In this document: in pieces, positions 19,094-28,220 of the stretch
Layout: each line of letters begins with the position of its first letter
How positions within the stretch are numbered: the stretch's first letter is position 1
From: Chloroflexi bacterium OHK40
GTDB lineage: Bacteria > Chloroflexota > Chloroflexia > Chloroflexales > Chloroflexaceae
Assembly: GCA_004367505.1 (NCBI GenBank)
Contig: SFCB01000057.1
Span: 1 to 55,649, forward strand
Direction of reading: 5' to 3'
DNA: 55,649 bases
Program-made: the position numbers and the translations under genes
Notes under the pieces: generated by a model
Told to the model about the DNA's origin: nothing
The model's input: the letters and a program-made list of their open reading frames with translations, nothing else
Databases searched by the model: none

Positions 19094-19106
19094 TATAATG
19101 AGCGCA
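19094..19106 (+). promoter_or_regulatory. TATAAT box directly before a start codon
   Basis: A perfect TATAAT (19094-19099) lies six bases before the ATG at 19106. Transcription would start at or next to the start codon. No good -35 box was seen at 17 bases. Confidence 0.5.
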
Positions 19107-19708
19107 TGCCGATCGAATTGCTAAACTGGCTGCTGAGCCCCGAGGCCGTCTCGGCGGCGGCGCTGCTGATCTTTATGGCGGGCCTCTCCGACGGTATTGG
19201 CAGCCAGGGGGTGACGCTGCTGATCAACCGGATCACGCCGCTGCGCTTCGTGCTGGGCCTGCTCGCTTCGGCGGCGCTCTTTCTTGTGAGCGCCGCCCTC
19301 TGGGTGGCGGCCCTCTGGCTCAGTGTGCGGACGCTCTATGGGGTCAGTGTGCCGCTTGCGCTCTTCTTCGTTGCCGTGAGTGCGGCGTATGGCCCATTGC
19401 TCCTCGGCGCGCTGCGCCTGCTCCCCCTCATCGGCACCCCGATCTGGGTGCTGCTGCGACTCTGGAGTTTCGGCGCGGCGCTCGCCTCCATTCAGGCGGT
19501 GACAGGTCTCGGCTTCTGGCAGGCAGCACTGGGCGCCCTCGGTGGCACGTTGCTGCTCGCCGGGGCAAGCTGGCTCCTCAGTGAGCCTGCCGCCGCCGTG
19601 GGCGGGCGCCTCTGGGCCCTGGTGACGGGCCGGCCACGGCCTCTGGAGCGGTCGGCTCCACCACTCGTTATCCCCGGCTATGAGCCCGCAATAGAGGTTG
19701 AGCCATGA
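19106..19708 (+). CDS. Multi-pass membrane protein of unknown function
   Basis: A protein of 200 aa with about five hydrophobic segments, including one with the phrase GLSDGIGSQGVTLLINRITP after the first helix. The start at 19106 is favoured by the TATAAT box just upstream; the upstream open frame is GC-rich spacer. It overlaps the next gene by four bases (ATGA), so the two are translationally coupled. I do not recognise the family. Coupling to an alpha/beta hydrolase-like membrane protein suggests they work together. Confidence 0.7.
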   Translation: MPIELLNWLLSPEAVSAAALLIFMAGLSDGIGSQGVTLLINRITPLRFVLGLLASAALFLVSAALWVAALWLSVRTLYGVSVPLALFFVAVSAAYGPLLLGALRLLPLIGTPIWVLLRLWSFGAALASIQAVTGLGFWQAALGALGGTLLLAGASWLLSEPAAAVGGRLWALVTGRPRPLERSAPPLVIPGYEPAIEVEP

Positions 19709-20691
19709 TCGGCGTGGTGCTCTGGGTGGCCGCGATCCTCTGCGCACTCCTGATCGTAGCCGCGATCGCCGTCCCGCTTGCGGCCCTGGCCTGGTGGGCC
19801 GGATGGATCAGTGCCCCTGGTGTCGCAGCCCCCCTGGTGAACTCCGAGCCGCCACGGCCCGGCCCGTTCCTCGTCTACCTCTCCGGCGTCGGCGATATCT
19901 CCGGCGAGTACTCGACCCGCTACGAGGACGCCATGCTCGACGCGCTGGTGGAGCGGGTGCCGGGGCTTCAGGTGGTGACGGATGTATTCGCCTACTCCTG
20001 GGCCAATGTGGGGCTTACCAGCGAGGGTGATCTGGGGTGGTTCTGGGCCTGGCTCAATGCAGTGCGCCTGAACAAGCGCAGCCCCCTCCGCAAGGTGGGC
20101 AAGCTGATCAACCTGCGCAACGTGCTGCATATCGCCGTTTCAGCCGACAATCGCTATGGCCCGATCTATAACTATGGTGTGGCCGAGATGATCATTCAGG
20201 GGCTGTTGCGCCACGGCTACCGCCTTGGTAGCGGCACGCCAGTGACGCTGCTGGGGTACAGCGGTGGCGCCCAGATTGCCGTGGGTACCGCGGGCTACAT
20301 TCAGGCCACGCTGCGTACGCCGGTGCAGGTGATCTCGCTTGGTGGGATCTTCAACTCCAACAGCAGCCTCGAACGGATCTCCTCCCTTGTGCATCTGTAC
20401 GGCAGCCGCGACCGTGGTCAGCGCCTCGGCCAGCTGATTTTCCCCGCCCGCTGGCCACTGTTCCCAGCAACCCACTGGGGCCGCGCCCTCGCCGTCGGAA
20501 AAGTGTCGTTCCACTGCCTGGGCCCAATGGTCCACTCCGGCAGGGGCAGTTATCTCGACGATAACGAGCGGCTGGAGGATGGCCGGAGCTTTATGGCCGC
20601 CACGGCCGATGCAGTGGCTGAGCATGTGCTGCATCTCGGGCCCGGGGCGCCCGCAGGGGTTGTGGCACCTACCGGGCAGGGCCGAGCGTAA
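19705..20691 (+). CDS. Membrane-anchored alpha/beta-hydrolase-like protein
   Basis: A 328-aa protein with an N-terminal membrane helix (residues 4-32) and a soluble domain. GYSGG near residue 189 matches the nucleophile elbow GxSxG, preceded by a hydrophobic strand (PVTLLGYSGGAQIAVG). A candidate catalytic His lies in MVHSGRGSY near residue 277. The fold is therefore likely an alpha/beta hydrolase; the substrate is unknown. It is coupled to the upstream membrane-protein gene. Its 3' end overlaps the convergent glycosyltransferase gene by 23 bases. Confidence 0.65.
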   Translation: MIGVVLWVAAILCALLIVAAIAVPLAALAWWAGWISAPGVAAPLVNSEPPRPGPFLVYLSGVGDISGEYSTRYEDAMLDALVERVPGLQVVTDVFAYSWANVGLTSEGDLGWFWAWLNAVRLNKRSPLRKVGKLINLRNVLHIAVSADNRYGPIYNYGVAEMIIQGLLRHGYRLGSGTPVTLLGYSGGAQIAVGTAGYIQATLRTPVQVISLGGIFNSNSSLERISSLVHLYGSRDRGQRLGQLIFPARWPLFPATHWGRALAVGKVSFHCLGPMVHSGRGSYLDDNERLEDGRSFMAATADAVAEHVLHLGPGAPAGVVAPTGQGRA

Positions 20692-23600
20692 TTTCGCCTA
20701 GCTGGACCCCGACTGCCCGCTCGTCGTTCTGGCGCGCGTCTTCGGCCGCCGGCACCCAGGGCTCGCTCTCCAGGTAGACCAGGAGTGTACCGCCAGGGGC
20801 CGGTGGTAAAGCTGCCGGGTCGAGCCGAAGCGTATAGCGGCGCGGTGGGCCGGCCACCTCCAGGCAGCCAAGGGTGACGGGTGCCCCCGTCGTGTGTGGG
20901 TAGAGCGGCGCCTCTGGCTGGGCGCTCACGCAGACCCTGGCGGCGCCCAGGTGGGCCGGGCGCTCACCGGCCCCCAGCTCCAGCCCCAACGCTGCGGTAG
21001 CAGCGCCCGCCCCCCAGGGCAGCCGCAGGATGGCCTCACCGTTGGTCCAGGCGAAGCGCGTGCCCTCGGCGCGGAATTCGGGCCGGTAAAGGCCACTCAC
21101 CTGGGCGGCGAAGTCGAGCGGGCCGATGGGCGGCGCCGCGCTCGCAACGCTCCCTGGCGCGGCGGGCACCGCCCGGTAGATCGTGAAGGGCAACGTTAGC
21201 CGGGAAACGTTGCGCGGCTTCTGGTCGGTGAGTTGCTCGAACTCGGGCAGATCGAGGGTGAAGGAGCCTACTGGTTCGAGCGTAAAGCCCGGCAGGGCGA
21301 AGCTGGCCCCGGAGGCGCTGAGCAGCAGGTAGACTTCCCGGCCACGAGCGCGCCAGTGGGCGGCCTGCGTGGCCAGCGCATCGGCGTAGGCCCCGGGGGT
21401 GCTGCTTTTGACCGCGAAGGCATCGAGCCCGTGAGCAAAGCGGAGCGGCGTCGCCACCAGATCGGGCACATCGCGCGATTGGGCAAAGATCGGCGCCCCG
21501 CCGCGCAGGAGCAGCACATCGCGACCGGGCATGAAGCGCCCCGCCAGCTCGCGGAGCTGCGCGACCGCCCCGGCGTACTCTGTGTGCGTAACGATCGGGC
21601 GGTTCGTCACGAGCAGAAATGCGAGCAGCAGGAGGCAGGCCGCGGCAGCGCCGCCCAGAAGCCCATTGCCGATCATCCGGCCGGAGCGGCTGGTAGCGTG
21701 CTGGCGCCGGTGGTTTGCGAACCTCCACCAGGACACAATGGCGTACGCGACACTCAGGCAGAGGGCCGGGTAGGCGATCGGCACAAAGCGGCGCAGGATG
21801 TAGATATAGTGCTGATCGGAGGTACCGAAGGTCTGGCGCACGTAGAAGAAGGTGCCGATGAAGGCGACAGCGAGGAAGAGCCAGGAGCCCGTGCCGAGCC
21901 CACGGCGCCACCAGAGGGCGTAGCCCACACAGGCCAGCACGATCCCGAGGGGCGAGAGGTACCAGCCCACACGAACAAAATTAGCCAGGGGGATGAGGTA
22001 CTTGTCGTTGATCGGCGCCGGCTCTGAGGTGAGGGTGTCCGGGTCGACTGTCAGGCGTTCCCACCAACTCATCGCGGCGTACTCGTTGTACCAGAGCCGT
22101 ACCGGGAGGCGGATGGGCGCACCTACATAGCCCTGCAGCCGGATCCAGCTCAGCGTCTCATTGCTGAACGGGCCGCCCCAGGGGCCTCGCTCGGCCCGCA
22201 GGCGCTCGCGGAGCGCGGCGGTAGCCACGAGGTCGGGCGTGGCTTCCCAGAAGGGCTCGGCATCCAACACGACGCCGGCCAGGATGCGAGCCTCGTCCAC
22301 ACCCATGCGGCCCTCGCGCACATCGCGAGCCACCAACTCCGGATCGCGGGCCAGGGGATCGTTCCAGCCGCCCCGGGCGTTGAAGAGGATGTCGGCGTCG
22401 AGGATCTGGGGCCGTACCAGGTAGGCGTAGGCGGAGAGGAGTAGCAGCGCCACCATAACGGTATTCAGCACGGGCGCCCGGCGCACGGTGAGCCACGCCT
22501 CCACGCGCCGCAGGGGGCCGGGGCGCTGCCGGAGAGCGAACAGCGCAGCCAGGCTAGCAGCCACGGCGACGAGCTCCAAAGCCAGGCGGGCCGGGCGCGC
22601 CAGGGCGCTACTGGCCAGGAAGGTCGCCCGCACCTCCGGGGTGAGGAAGGGCAGGCTGAAGAGCGAGACGAGGGCGAAGTCTTGCAGGCGATCGTGGCCG
22701 GTGTCGAAAAAGTACGCCCGGGCTATCAGGGCAATATGCAGCGCGGCGTGGCCGAGCATCAGGCCCAGGCCGAGGGAGAGGGCCGTGTGCGGCCCCGCCC
22801 AGCGCCGGCTCACCCAGGCGTAGAGCAGGAAGAGCAGCACCGGCCCGAGCAGGAAGAAGTCCAGCCGGGCCAGCGCCACCTGGCCGATGGCGATACCAGC
22901 GATGAAGGCGGCGGGCCCGGGGGGCCGGCGGGCGCCATCGAAGGCGGTGGCGAAGAAATAGAGCCCGGCCCAGATCAGAAACTGCGCGGTTGTCTCCGCG
23001 GTGGAGTAGCGGGCGAACCAGATCTGGGTACCACAGAGGGCCAGGAAGACCATGGCAAGCAGGCCCACCGGGGGGCCGGCGAGGCGCCGTCCGAGCATGC
23101 CTACGCTCCAGACGCCGAGCAGCCCGAGCAGGCCAGGCGCGAAGAGCCCGGTGGTTGGGCCACCGGCGGCGGTGAGCAGCCCGATCCAGGCCGGCAGCAG
23201 GTGCAGGCCCTGGGGCACCACCCGACCATCGGCCAGATCGCCCTCGTAGACGAAAAAGCCGGCGGCGCGGAGGCGCGTGGCGATATAGCGATCTCGCGGC
23301 TGGCCAATCGTGTAGTTGGAGATCGCCTGTTTCGCCGGCTCGGCCACCGCCGGATCAGCACTGCTAGTGGAGACGGCAAGCTCAGCCAGGAGCGGGTCTT
23401 GCTGAACGAGGGCACCGGTACGGGCGATCGCGAAGCCGGTATTCGCGTAGACTCCGGCGTCGCGCACGCCGAGCACCACCTCGAAGGGCCGAGCAACGAG
23501 TAGCAGGGCCACGGTGAGGATGGCAGCGTGGGCGATGAGCTCCCAGCGGCGTGGAGGATCGGCAGGGAACTGGCGTGCGTCGCGGGCGACCGGCCGCCCG

Positions 23601-23839
23601 AGCATCAGCAGCGCGCTGGCGGCGAGGGTGAGGGCCAGGTGCAGCCAGAGCGAAAAAACCCCGAGCTCGGCGAGGAGCAGGGCCAGCCAGCCGCTCCAGA
23701 GCGCGCCGACGGCGAAGCGCTCGTAGTGGCGCTCCAGCGGGTCGGCGGGGGCGCCGAGGCGCCTGCTCAGCGCCCAGCCCGGCAGGTAGAGCAGCAGGGG
23801 CAGCAAGAGGGCCGCCGCGATCGGGAAGCCGTTGACCAT
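20669..23839 (-). CDS. Large GT-C/GT39-like membrane glycosyltransferase-type protein
   Basis: A 1056-aa polytopic protein with about 13 hydrophobic segments in the first 730 residues and a soluble C-terminal domain of about 320 residues. The first long loop contains GVRDAGVYANTGFAIARTG, the acidic-residue position typical of GT-C (PMT/ArnT-like) enzymes. GT-C enzymes transfer sugars from polyprenyl-phosphate donors to outward-facing acceptors. The C-terminal part is beta-rich and may bind carbohydrate. Sequence-level certainty for the exact family is moderate. A TATAAT box lies nine bases before the start codon. Confidence 0.7.
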   Translation of the reverse strand: MVNGFPIAAALLLPLLLYLPGWALSRRLGAPADPLERHYERFAVGALWSGWLALLLAELGVFSLWLHLALTLAASALLMLGRPVARDARQFPADPPRRWELIAHAAILTVALLLVARPFEVVLGVRDAGVYANTGFAIARTGALVQQDPLLAELAVSTSSADPAVAEPAKQAISNYTIGQPRDRYIATRLRAAGFFVYEGDLADGRVVPQGLHLLPAWIGLLTAAGGPTTGLFAPGLLGLLGVWSVGMLGRRLAGPPVGLLAMVFLALCGTQIWFARYSTAETTAQFLIWAGLYFFATAFDGARRPPGPAAFIAGIAIGQVALARLDFFLLGPVLLFLLYAWVSRRWAGPHTALSLGLGLMLGHAALHIALIARAYFFDTGHDRLQDFALVSLFSLPFLTPEVRATFLASSALARPARLALELVAVAASLAALFALRQRPGPLRRVEAWLTVRRAPVLNTVMVALLLLSAYAYLVRPQILDADILFNARGGWNDPLARDPELVARDVREGRMGVDEARILAGVVLDAEPFWEATPDLVATAALRERLRAERGPWGGPFSNETLSWIRLQGYVGAPIRLPVRLWYNEYAAMSWWERLTVDPDTLTSEPAPINDKYLIPLANFVRVGWYLSPLGIVLACVGYALWWRRGLGTGSWLFLAVAFIGTFFYVRQTFGTSDQHYIYILRRFVPIAYPALCLSVAYAIVSWWRFANHRRQHATSRSGRMIGNGLLGGAAAACLLLLAFLLVTNRPIVTHTEYAGAVAQLRELAGRFMPGRDVLLLRGGAPIFAQSRDVPDLVATPLRFAHGLDAFAVKSSTPGAYADALATQAAHWRARGREVYLLLSASGASFALPGFTLEPVGSFTLDLPEFEQLTDQKPRNVSRLTLPFTIYRAVPAAPGSVASAAPPIGPLDFAAQVSGLYRPEFRAEGTRFAWTNGEAILRLPWGAGAATAALGLELGAGERPAHLGAARVCVSAQPEAPLYPHTTGAPVTLGCLEVAGPPRRYTLRLDPAALPPAPGGTLLVYLESEPWVPAAEDARQNDERAVGVQLGEITLGPAR

Positions 23840-23848
23840 CGGGGGGTG

Positions 23849-23854
23849 ATTATA
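23849..23854 (-). promoter_or_regulatory. TATAAT box nine bases before the GT39-like gene
   Basis: On the minus strand TATAAT is followed by CACCCCCCG and then the ATG at 23839. The short spacing predicts a leaderless or nearly leaderless transcript. Confidence 0.5.
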
Positions 23855-23929
23855 GCATAGGGGCGCGCTGGCGCTTCCCCATGCCCCCCACGCCGAGCTG
23901 ACACCTCCCTGACACCGTGCGCTGGCAGT

Positions 23930-24109
23930 TGGATCGCGCTGGATCTGGCGCCCGTCGGAGTGGTGCTCGCGATCAGCCCGATCTCGGTACCCGTGGTGAT
24001 GCTGCTCACGCCACTGCTGGTTGGAGCTCAGGCCGAGCGGATCACCCTCACCGTCTGGCTCGGCGCCGCGCTCACCGTCGGCGGCTCGCTGATCCTGGTC
24101 CTGCGCTAA
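23930..24109 (+). pseudogene. C-terminal remnant of a DMT/EamA-family transporter
   Basis: A 59-codon frame ending in TAA encodes two hydrophobic helices with the pattern of an EamA domain end: LAPVGVVLAISPISVPVVM, then a loop with AERITLTVWLGAAL, then TVGGSLILVLR. There is no start codon with a ribosome-binding site, and the codons before 23930 lose this character. About four fifths of the expected gene (about 300 aa) is missing. It lies between two minus-strand genes, and its stop codon overlaps the PHP gene's stop region. Likely a deletion relic; the assignment is by pattern only. Confidence 0.6.
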
Positions 24110-25167
24110 GCCCCGGCGTCACTATCTTCCACGTAGATCGGGTTGGTGAAGAGCCAGGCCTTGCCGCCGATGTAGGCCTCAAGCCGGTAGACCGCCCCCT
24201 CGTCCACGCTCTGGCGCAGACGGCCGACCCCGCTGGTCAGCACCTCGCCATCGGCGATCAGGCGCACGAAGGCATCCCGCCCCACGTCGGCCTCGATCAG
24301 CAGTGGCCCCCCCGCGATGCTCGCCGTGTCGCCGATGCCGTAACGCTCGTCGCCGCGTCGGGCCTCGAACAGGATCGCCGGGGCGTCTCCGTCGAGCCGG
24401 TTGGCGAAGTAGCTGCGGCCGGCCGCCAGCGCGCCATAGACCTGGTGCGTCGCCTGTGTGTCGTCCTCGTGCAGGGGCCGGTCTAGCAGCAGGTAGTTGG
24501 TGAGCGTACCGAACATCCAGCGGTACGGAAAGACCTCCGCCACGCCCCAGGGCAGCCAGTGTTTAAAGGCGTGGACGTCCACCCCGCCGACGCCGAAGGT
24601 GCGCCGGCCAACCATGTTCAGCCGATCCCACCAGGCGAGCGTAGCGGGGGTAGGCCCACTCAGCCCGAGAGCCGGAACGAAGAAGTGGAGGTACCGGTTG
24701 CGCGGCGTGAGGTGCTCGCCCCAGTCGCTCATCAGGTTCCAGAGCTCCAGCCCCACGGGCCGTCCGGCCCGCTCCCGTGGCCCATCGATCGTCCAGTCGT
24801 CCCAGCGGTAGATCTCCTTGAAGGAGTTACGCACCCGCTCGTCGGGGTGGGCGATGATCCCGAAGCCGCCGCGAGCGTACACTTCGTCTACGAAATCCTG
24901 GGGCGCGAGCGAGTTCGGCACCACGCTGCCCGTGTTGAGCGCCAGGAAGTGGTTGCGCGGCGGGGTAATCTCGTGGCCCACCACTACCAGCAGGCCATCG
25001 TGCCAGCCAGCGAAGGATTGGCCGGCAAGCGTGTCATGGTCCGTCACAATGATCCAGCGCAGGCCAGCATCGCGGGCGGCGGCGATCACTTCGGGGAAGC
25101 TCCCGCTGCCGTCCGAGAAGCTGGTATGAATATGGATGGCGCCAGGGTAGCAGAAAGGGTAGCGCAT
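24106..25167 (-). CDS. PHP-domain metallohydrolase (CehA/McbA-like)
   Basis: Predicted metal-dependent phosphoesterase or hydrolase, 353 aa. PHP motif I is HIHTSFSDG (residues 12-20), motif II is IIVTDHDT, and further ligands appear in VVGHEIT, IIAHPDE and VGGVDVHAF. The last 90 residues form a beta-rich domain often seen after PHP domains in this group. No signal peptide is present. The start codon lies 14 bases after the DUF58 stop, so the two genes are probably co-transcribed. The substrate is unknown. Confidence 0.85.
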   Translation of the reverse strand: MRYPFCYPGAIHIHTSFSDGSGSFPEVIAAARDAGLRWIIVTDHDTLAGQSFAGWHDGLLVVVGHEITPPRNHFLALNTGSVVPNSLAPQDFVDEVYARGGFGIIAHPDERVRNSFKEIYRWDDWTIDGPRERAGRPVGLELWNLMSDWGEHLTPRNRYLHFFVPALGLSGPTPATLAWWDRLNMVGRRTFGVGGVDVHAFKHWLPWGVAEVFPYRWMFGTLTNYLLLDRPLHEDDTQATHQVYGALAAGRSYFANRLDGDAPAILFEARRGDERYGIGDTASIAGGPLLIEADVGRDAFVRLIADGEVLTSGVGRLRQSVDEGAVYRLEAYIGGKAWLFTNPIYVEDSDAGA

Positions 25168-25181
25168 GCTGGTCTCGATCG

Positions 25182-26486
25182 CTACGCCACCAGTGAACCC
25201 GGGCCTGGCGGCTCCTGGAGCGCATCGGGCAGGGGCTGACCCTGGCGCAGCCGGTAAGTCGGCACCCGCAACTCGGCCAGTCGCCGCAACAGCGGCTCAG
25301 GATCGCGCCAACCCCCGAAGCTTTGCGGGTCGATGAAGAGCACCGCCGCCCGCACCCCACGGTAGAGGTGCTGCTGCAGCGCGCCCACCCAGCGCTCGTC
25401 CAGCGAGGAGGTGACGACGAGCAGGGTGCAATTGCGGCCAAAACGCTGGCTCTCGGCGGTGAGCACTTCGGCCAGTGAGCGCGGGCTGTGGGCCCGGAGC
25501 ACGGCCAGGGCTTCCAGGATCTTGAAGAGCTGGCGCGACTCGCGCTCGGCCGGGATCACCTCGCGGTGCTGGCCCCAGGCTACCAGCCCTACTACCCGGT
25601 TCTGGGTGAGCAGAGCCCGTGCCAGCGAGGCCGTTGCCATCACGGCGTACTCCTCGGTACTAGCCAGCGCCGGCGGCGAACCGGGGCGCTGGGCCGGCTG
25701 CCGGGCCCACCAGGGTCCCTGCTCCCGCTCGTCCCCGGCGGGTCGCGCGGCCACCACACGCGCGTCGGCCACCACCGCCCGCTCCTGCATGTCCAGCACC
25801 AGGTAGACGTCGGCGCTCGGGTCGAGCTCGAACTCTTTGACCATCAGGCGGCCCGTACGGGCCGTGCTGCGCCAGTGGATGCGGTTCATGCTGTCGCCAG
25901 GCGCGTACTCACGCACCGTAGCCACGTTCGGCGTCACATTGAAGGTGCGGGCCCGAGTCGCCTGGCCACCAGGCAACTCGGCGCTCGGCAGCCGGAAGTT
26001 CGGCAGGTCGACCGTCTGCGGGTAGACGAGGATCTCGCTGGTCGAGGCGACCTGGCGGCTCAGGCGGATGATCCCGAACGGGTCGCCACTGATCAGTGTG
26101 GTGGGGCCAAGGCGGAAGCGCCCGCGCTGCGTACAGAGTGTTCGCGCCGTCCAGCGGCCTCGCTCGCGTCCCGCCAGGGAGGCGACAAAGCCCCCGCCGT
26201 GGTTCGGCAGTTCCGACTCATCGCGTAGCTCCACCCAGAGCTTGGGGAGCGGCCAGCGGTTGCGCACGCAGATCCGCTCGCGGGCATACTCGCCCACCGT
26301 CGCCCGCTGCGTGAGCGTCTCCCGCTCCACGTCCAGGCCGCGCAGGTTCAGCCAGGCCCAGAGAGCCGAGAGCGCCAGCAGGCCCAGGAGCAGATAGCTC
26401 AAATGGAAGAATAGCCGGATGCCCGTCCCCTGGGCCGCCAGAAAGGCGCACCCGGCCAGCAGCAGCACGGCGATCGGTCGCACCAT
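25182..26486 (-). CDS. DUF58-domain membrane-anchored protein
   Basis: A 434-aa protein with two N-terminal membrane helices (about 5-22 and 28-46), a beta-rich segment, and a DUF58 core with the motif REYAPGDSMNRIHWRSTAR followed by MVKEFE. DUF58 proteins usually pair with MoxR ATPases and contain a von Willebrand A-like fold. Here the partner is a PHP hydrolase instead. A MoxR/DUF58 pair is present separately at 48.4-50.8 kb. The insert around residues 240-275 is Pro/Gln/Arg-rich and probably disordered. Confidence 0.88.
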   Translation of the reverse strand: MVRPIAVLLLAGCAFLAAQGTGIRLFFHLSYLLLGLLALSALWAWLNLRGLDVERETLTQRATVGEYARERICVRNRWPLPKLWVELRDESELPNHGGGFVASLAGRERGRWTARTLCTQRGRFRLGPTTLISGDPFGIIRLSRQVASTSEILVYPQTVDLPNFRLPSAELPGGQATRARTFNVTPNVATVREYAPGDSMNRIHWRSTARTGRLMVKEFELDPSADVYLVLDMQERAVVADARVVAARPAGDEREQGPWWARQPAQRPGSPPALASTEEYAVMATASLARALLTQNRVVGLVAWGQHREVIPAERESRQLFKILEALAVLRAHSPRSLAEVLTAESQRFGRNCTLLVVTSSLDERWVGALQQHLYRGVRAAVLFIDPQSFGGWRDPEPLLRRLAELRVPTYRLRQGQPLPDALQEPPGPGSLVA

Positions 26487-26639
26487 AGGGTTCTACCTGC
26501 GGGGCTGGCGCTGACGGCTGACGAACGGGCGTCTACGGCCTTCAGCCGGCCACCGATGGCCTGCCGACAGGCCGCCAGGCGACCGCCCCGGCAGCTTACC
26601 GCGGCCCCGGGGCCCTGTCAAGCTGGTTCAGCCAGCCAG

Positions 26640-26645
26640 TATAAT
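26640..26645 (+). promoter_or_regulatory. TATAAT box upstream of the STAS-domain gene
   Basis: A perfect TATAAT overlaps an in-frame ATG that is therefore unlikely to be used. A GTG at 26653 would be leaderless; the ATG at 26773 has a better ribosome-binding site. Confidence 0.45.
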
Positions 26646-26772
26646 GGGGGGCGTGCCGCTTGCAGATCCCGATCACGGCATCGAACATAACGTCTTTCAG
26701 TTCTCGGCGCTGCTGGAGTGGCGAGAGCTTCCCGCTTCGCATTCCCAGACCCGAGAGCCTTGCGGAGCCACC

Positions 26773-27855
26773 ATGGTCACGTGGAGTAGCCAGCTCTTAA
26801 CCGTGCGCTCGGACAACCCGGAGCTCGTACGGCGCGGGCGTAACTGCATCATTATCAGCTTTGCACTGCTCCTGCTTTCGCTCGCCTTCATTCCGGTTGT
26901 CAGCATCTTCAACCCCAACCCTGTAACCCTGGCGGTGCTGGTGGTTGCCGCGTGCATCTTCGTCGTCACCGCGATCCTCGGGCGCGCCGGCCACATCGGT
27001 CTCAGCTCCTATCTCTTGATCAGCGTGCCGCTCGTTGCGATCGCCATTTCGATCCCCAGTGCGACGGCCACACAGAACACGCCCCTGTATATGGTTCTGG
27101 TGATCCTCCTCGCGGGCGTGCTGCTCCCCTCGCCCCAGATCTGGATCGTCTTCGTCGCGACCCTGATGGCCACCGCGATCGGCGCTGGCATGATGGCCCC
27201 GGAGCTCCGCGACACAATGGCCTGGCGCCAGACGCTGATCAGCACGGCTCTGCTCCTGGTCACTTCGTCCCTGCTCGTGTACCTCAGCGCCCGTGGCACG
27301 GAGCTGGCCCTCGCCGCTGCCCACCGCGCCCAGGCCGAGGCCGAGCAGGCCAGCGCCGCTCTCGCCATGAGCAACGCCGAGCTCGAGGCCCGCGTCGAGG
27401 AGCGAACCGCCGCCCTGCGCCGCGCCGTCGAGGAGCAGCGCGCTGCCGCCGCTGAGCTCGAGGCCAGCCTCCAGGTCCAGCGGGATCTGAACCGGGTGAT
27501 CGCCGATCTCTCGGTGCCGATCATTCCCGTGAGCGCCGGCACCCTGGTGGTGCCGCTGATCGGCAATCTTGATACGCGCCGTGCCGATCAGTTGCTCGGC
27601 TCGGTGCTCGAGCGCGTCGGCGCCGACCACGTCCACACCGTGATCCTCGATGTGACCGGCGTGCCGATCGTCGATACGCAGGTCGCTGCCAGTCTCATCC
27701 GCGTCGCCGCCGCCAACCGCCTCATGGGCGCCGCTACGGTCCTCGTCGGTATTCGCCCCGAGGTTGCGCAGGCCCTTGTGCATCTCGGGGTGGACCTGGC
27801 AACGCTCCGCACCGCCGCGACGCTCCAGGACGCGCTGACCGCCACGTTCCGATGA
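26773..27855 (+). CDS. Membrane protein with coiled coil and C-terminal STAS domain (RsbR-like)
   Basis: A 360-aa regulator. The start at 26773 has a CGGAG site; a leaderless GTG at 26653 is an alternative. About six hydrophobic segments occupy residues 25-180, then a coiled coil rich in Ala, Glu and Arg (about 190-245), then a STAS domain. The STAS region contains LDVTGVPIVDTQVAASLI, with Thr and Asp at the positions used for phosphorylation in RsbR/RsbS-type proteins. The membrane part may sense a signal and pass it to a stress-signalling complex, but no rsbS, rsbT or rsbU gene is nearby. Confidence 0.82.
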   Translation: MVTWSSQLLTVRSDNPELVRRGRNCIIISFALLLLSLAFIPVVSIFNPNPVTLAVLVVAACIFVVTAILGRAGHIGLSSYLLISVPLVAIAISIPSATATQNTPLYMVLVILLAGVLLPSPQIWIVFVATLMATAIGAGMMAPELRDTMAWRQTLISTALLLVTSSLLVYLSARGTELALAAAHRAQAEAEQASAALAMSNAELEARVEERTAALRRAVEEQRAAAAELEASLQVQRDLNRVIADLSVPIIPVSAGTLVVPLIGNLDTRRADQLLGSVLERVGADHVHTVILDVTGVPIVDTQVAASLIRVAAANRLMGAATVLVGIRPEVAQALVHLGVDLATLRTAATLQDALTATFR

Positions 27856-28190
27856 GCACGATCTACCATCTCACCCGCGCCGACGATTGGGAGGCCGCCC
27901 GCCCCAGCGGGCACTATACGGCCGATACGCTCGCCAGCGAGGGATTCATCCACTGCTCGACCCGCGCCCAGTTGCTGGCCGTCGCCGGGCGCTTTTACCA
28001 CGGCCAGACCGACCTGGTGCTGCTCGCCATCGATACCCGGCGCCTCACGGCTGAGCTGCGCTACGAGGAGTCGGAGCCCGGCCAGTGGTTCCCCCACCTC
28101 TATGGCCCGCTCAATCTCGACGCGGTGCTGGCGGCGCTGCCCTTCCCGCCCGGGCCCGACGGCTCCTTCACTTTCCCGCCGCAGATCTGA
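27852..28190 (+). CDS. DUF952 family protein
   Basis: A small cytosolic protein of 112 aa matching the DUF952 pattern: an N-terminal IYHLTRADDWEAA, the central EGFIHCST, and a C-terminal FPHLYGPLNLDAV. The start overlaps the preceding stop codon (ATGA), so translation is coupled to the STAS-domain gene. The family's biochemical role is not established. Confidence 0.9.
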   Translation: MSTIYHLTRADDWEAARPSGHYTADTLASEGFIHCSTRAQLLAVAGRFYHGQTDLVLLAIDTRRLTAELRYEESEPGQWFPHLYGPLNLDAVLAALPFPPGPDGSFTFPPQI

Positions 28191-28220
28191 GCTCCGACAG
28201 GGGGTGGGCGCTATTGTGCA

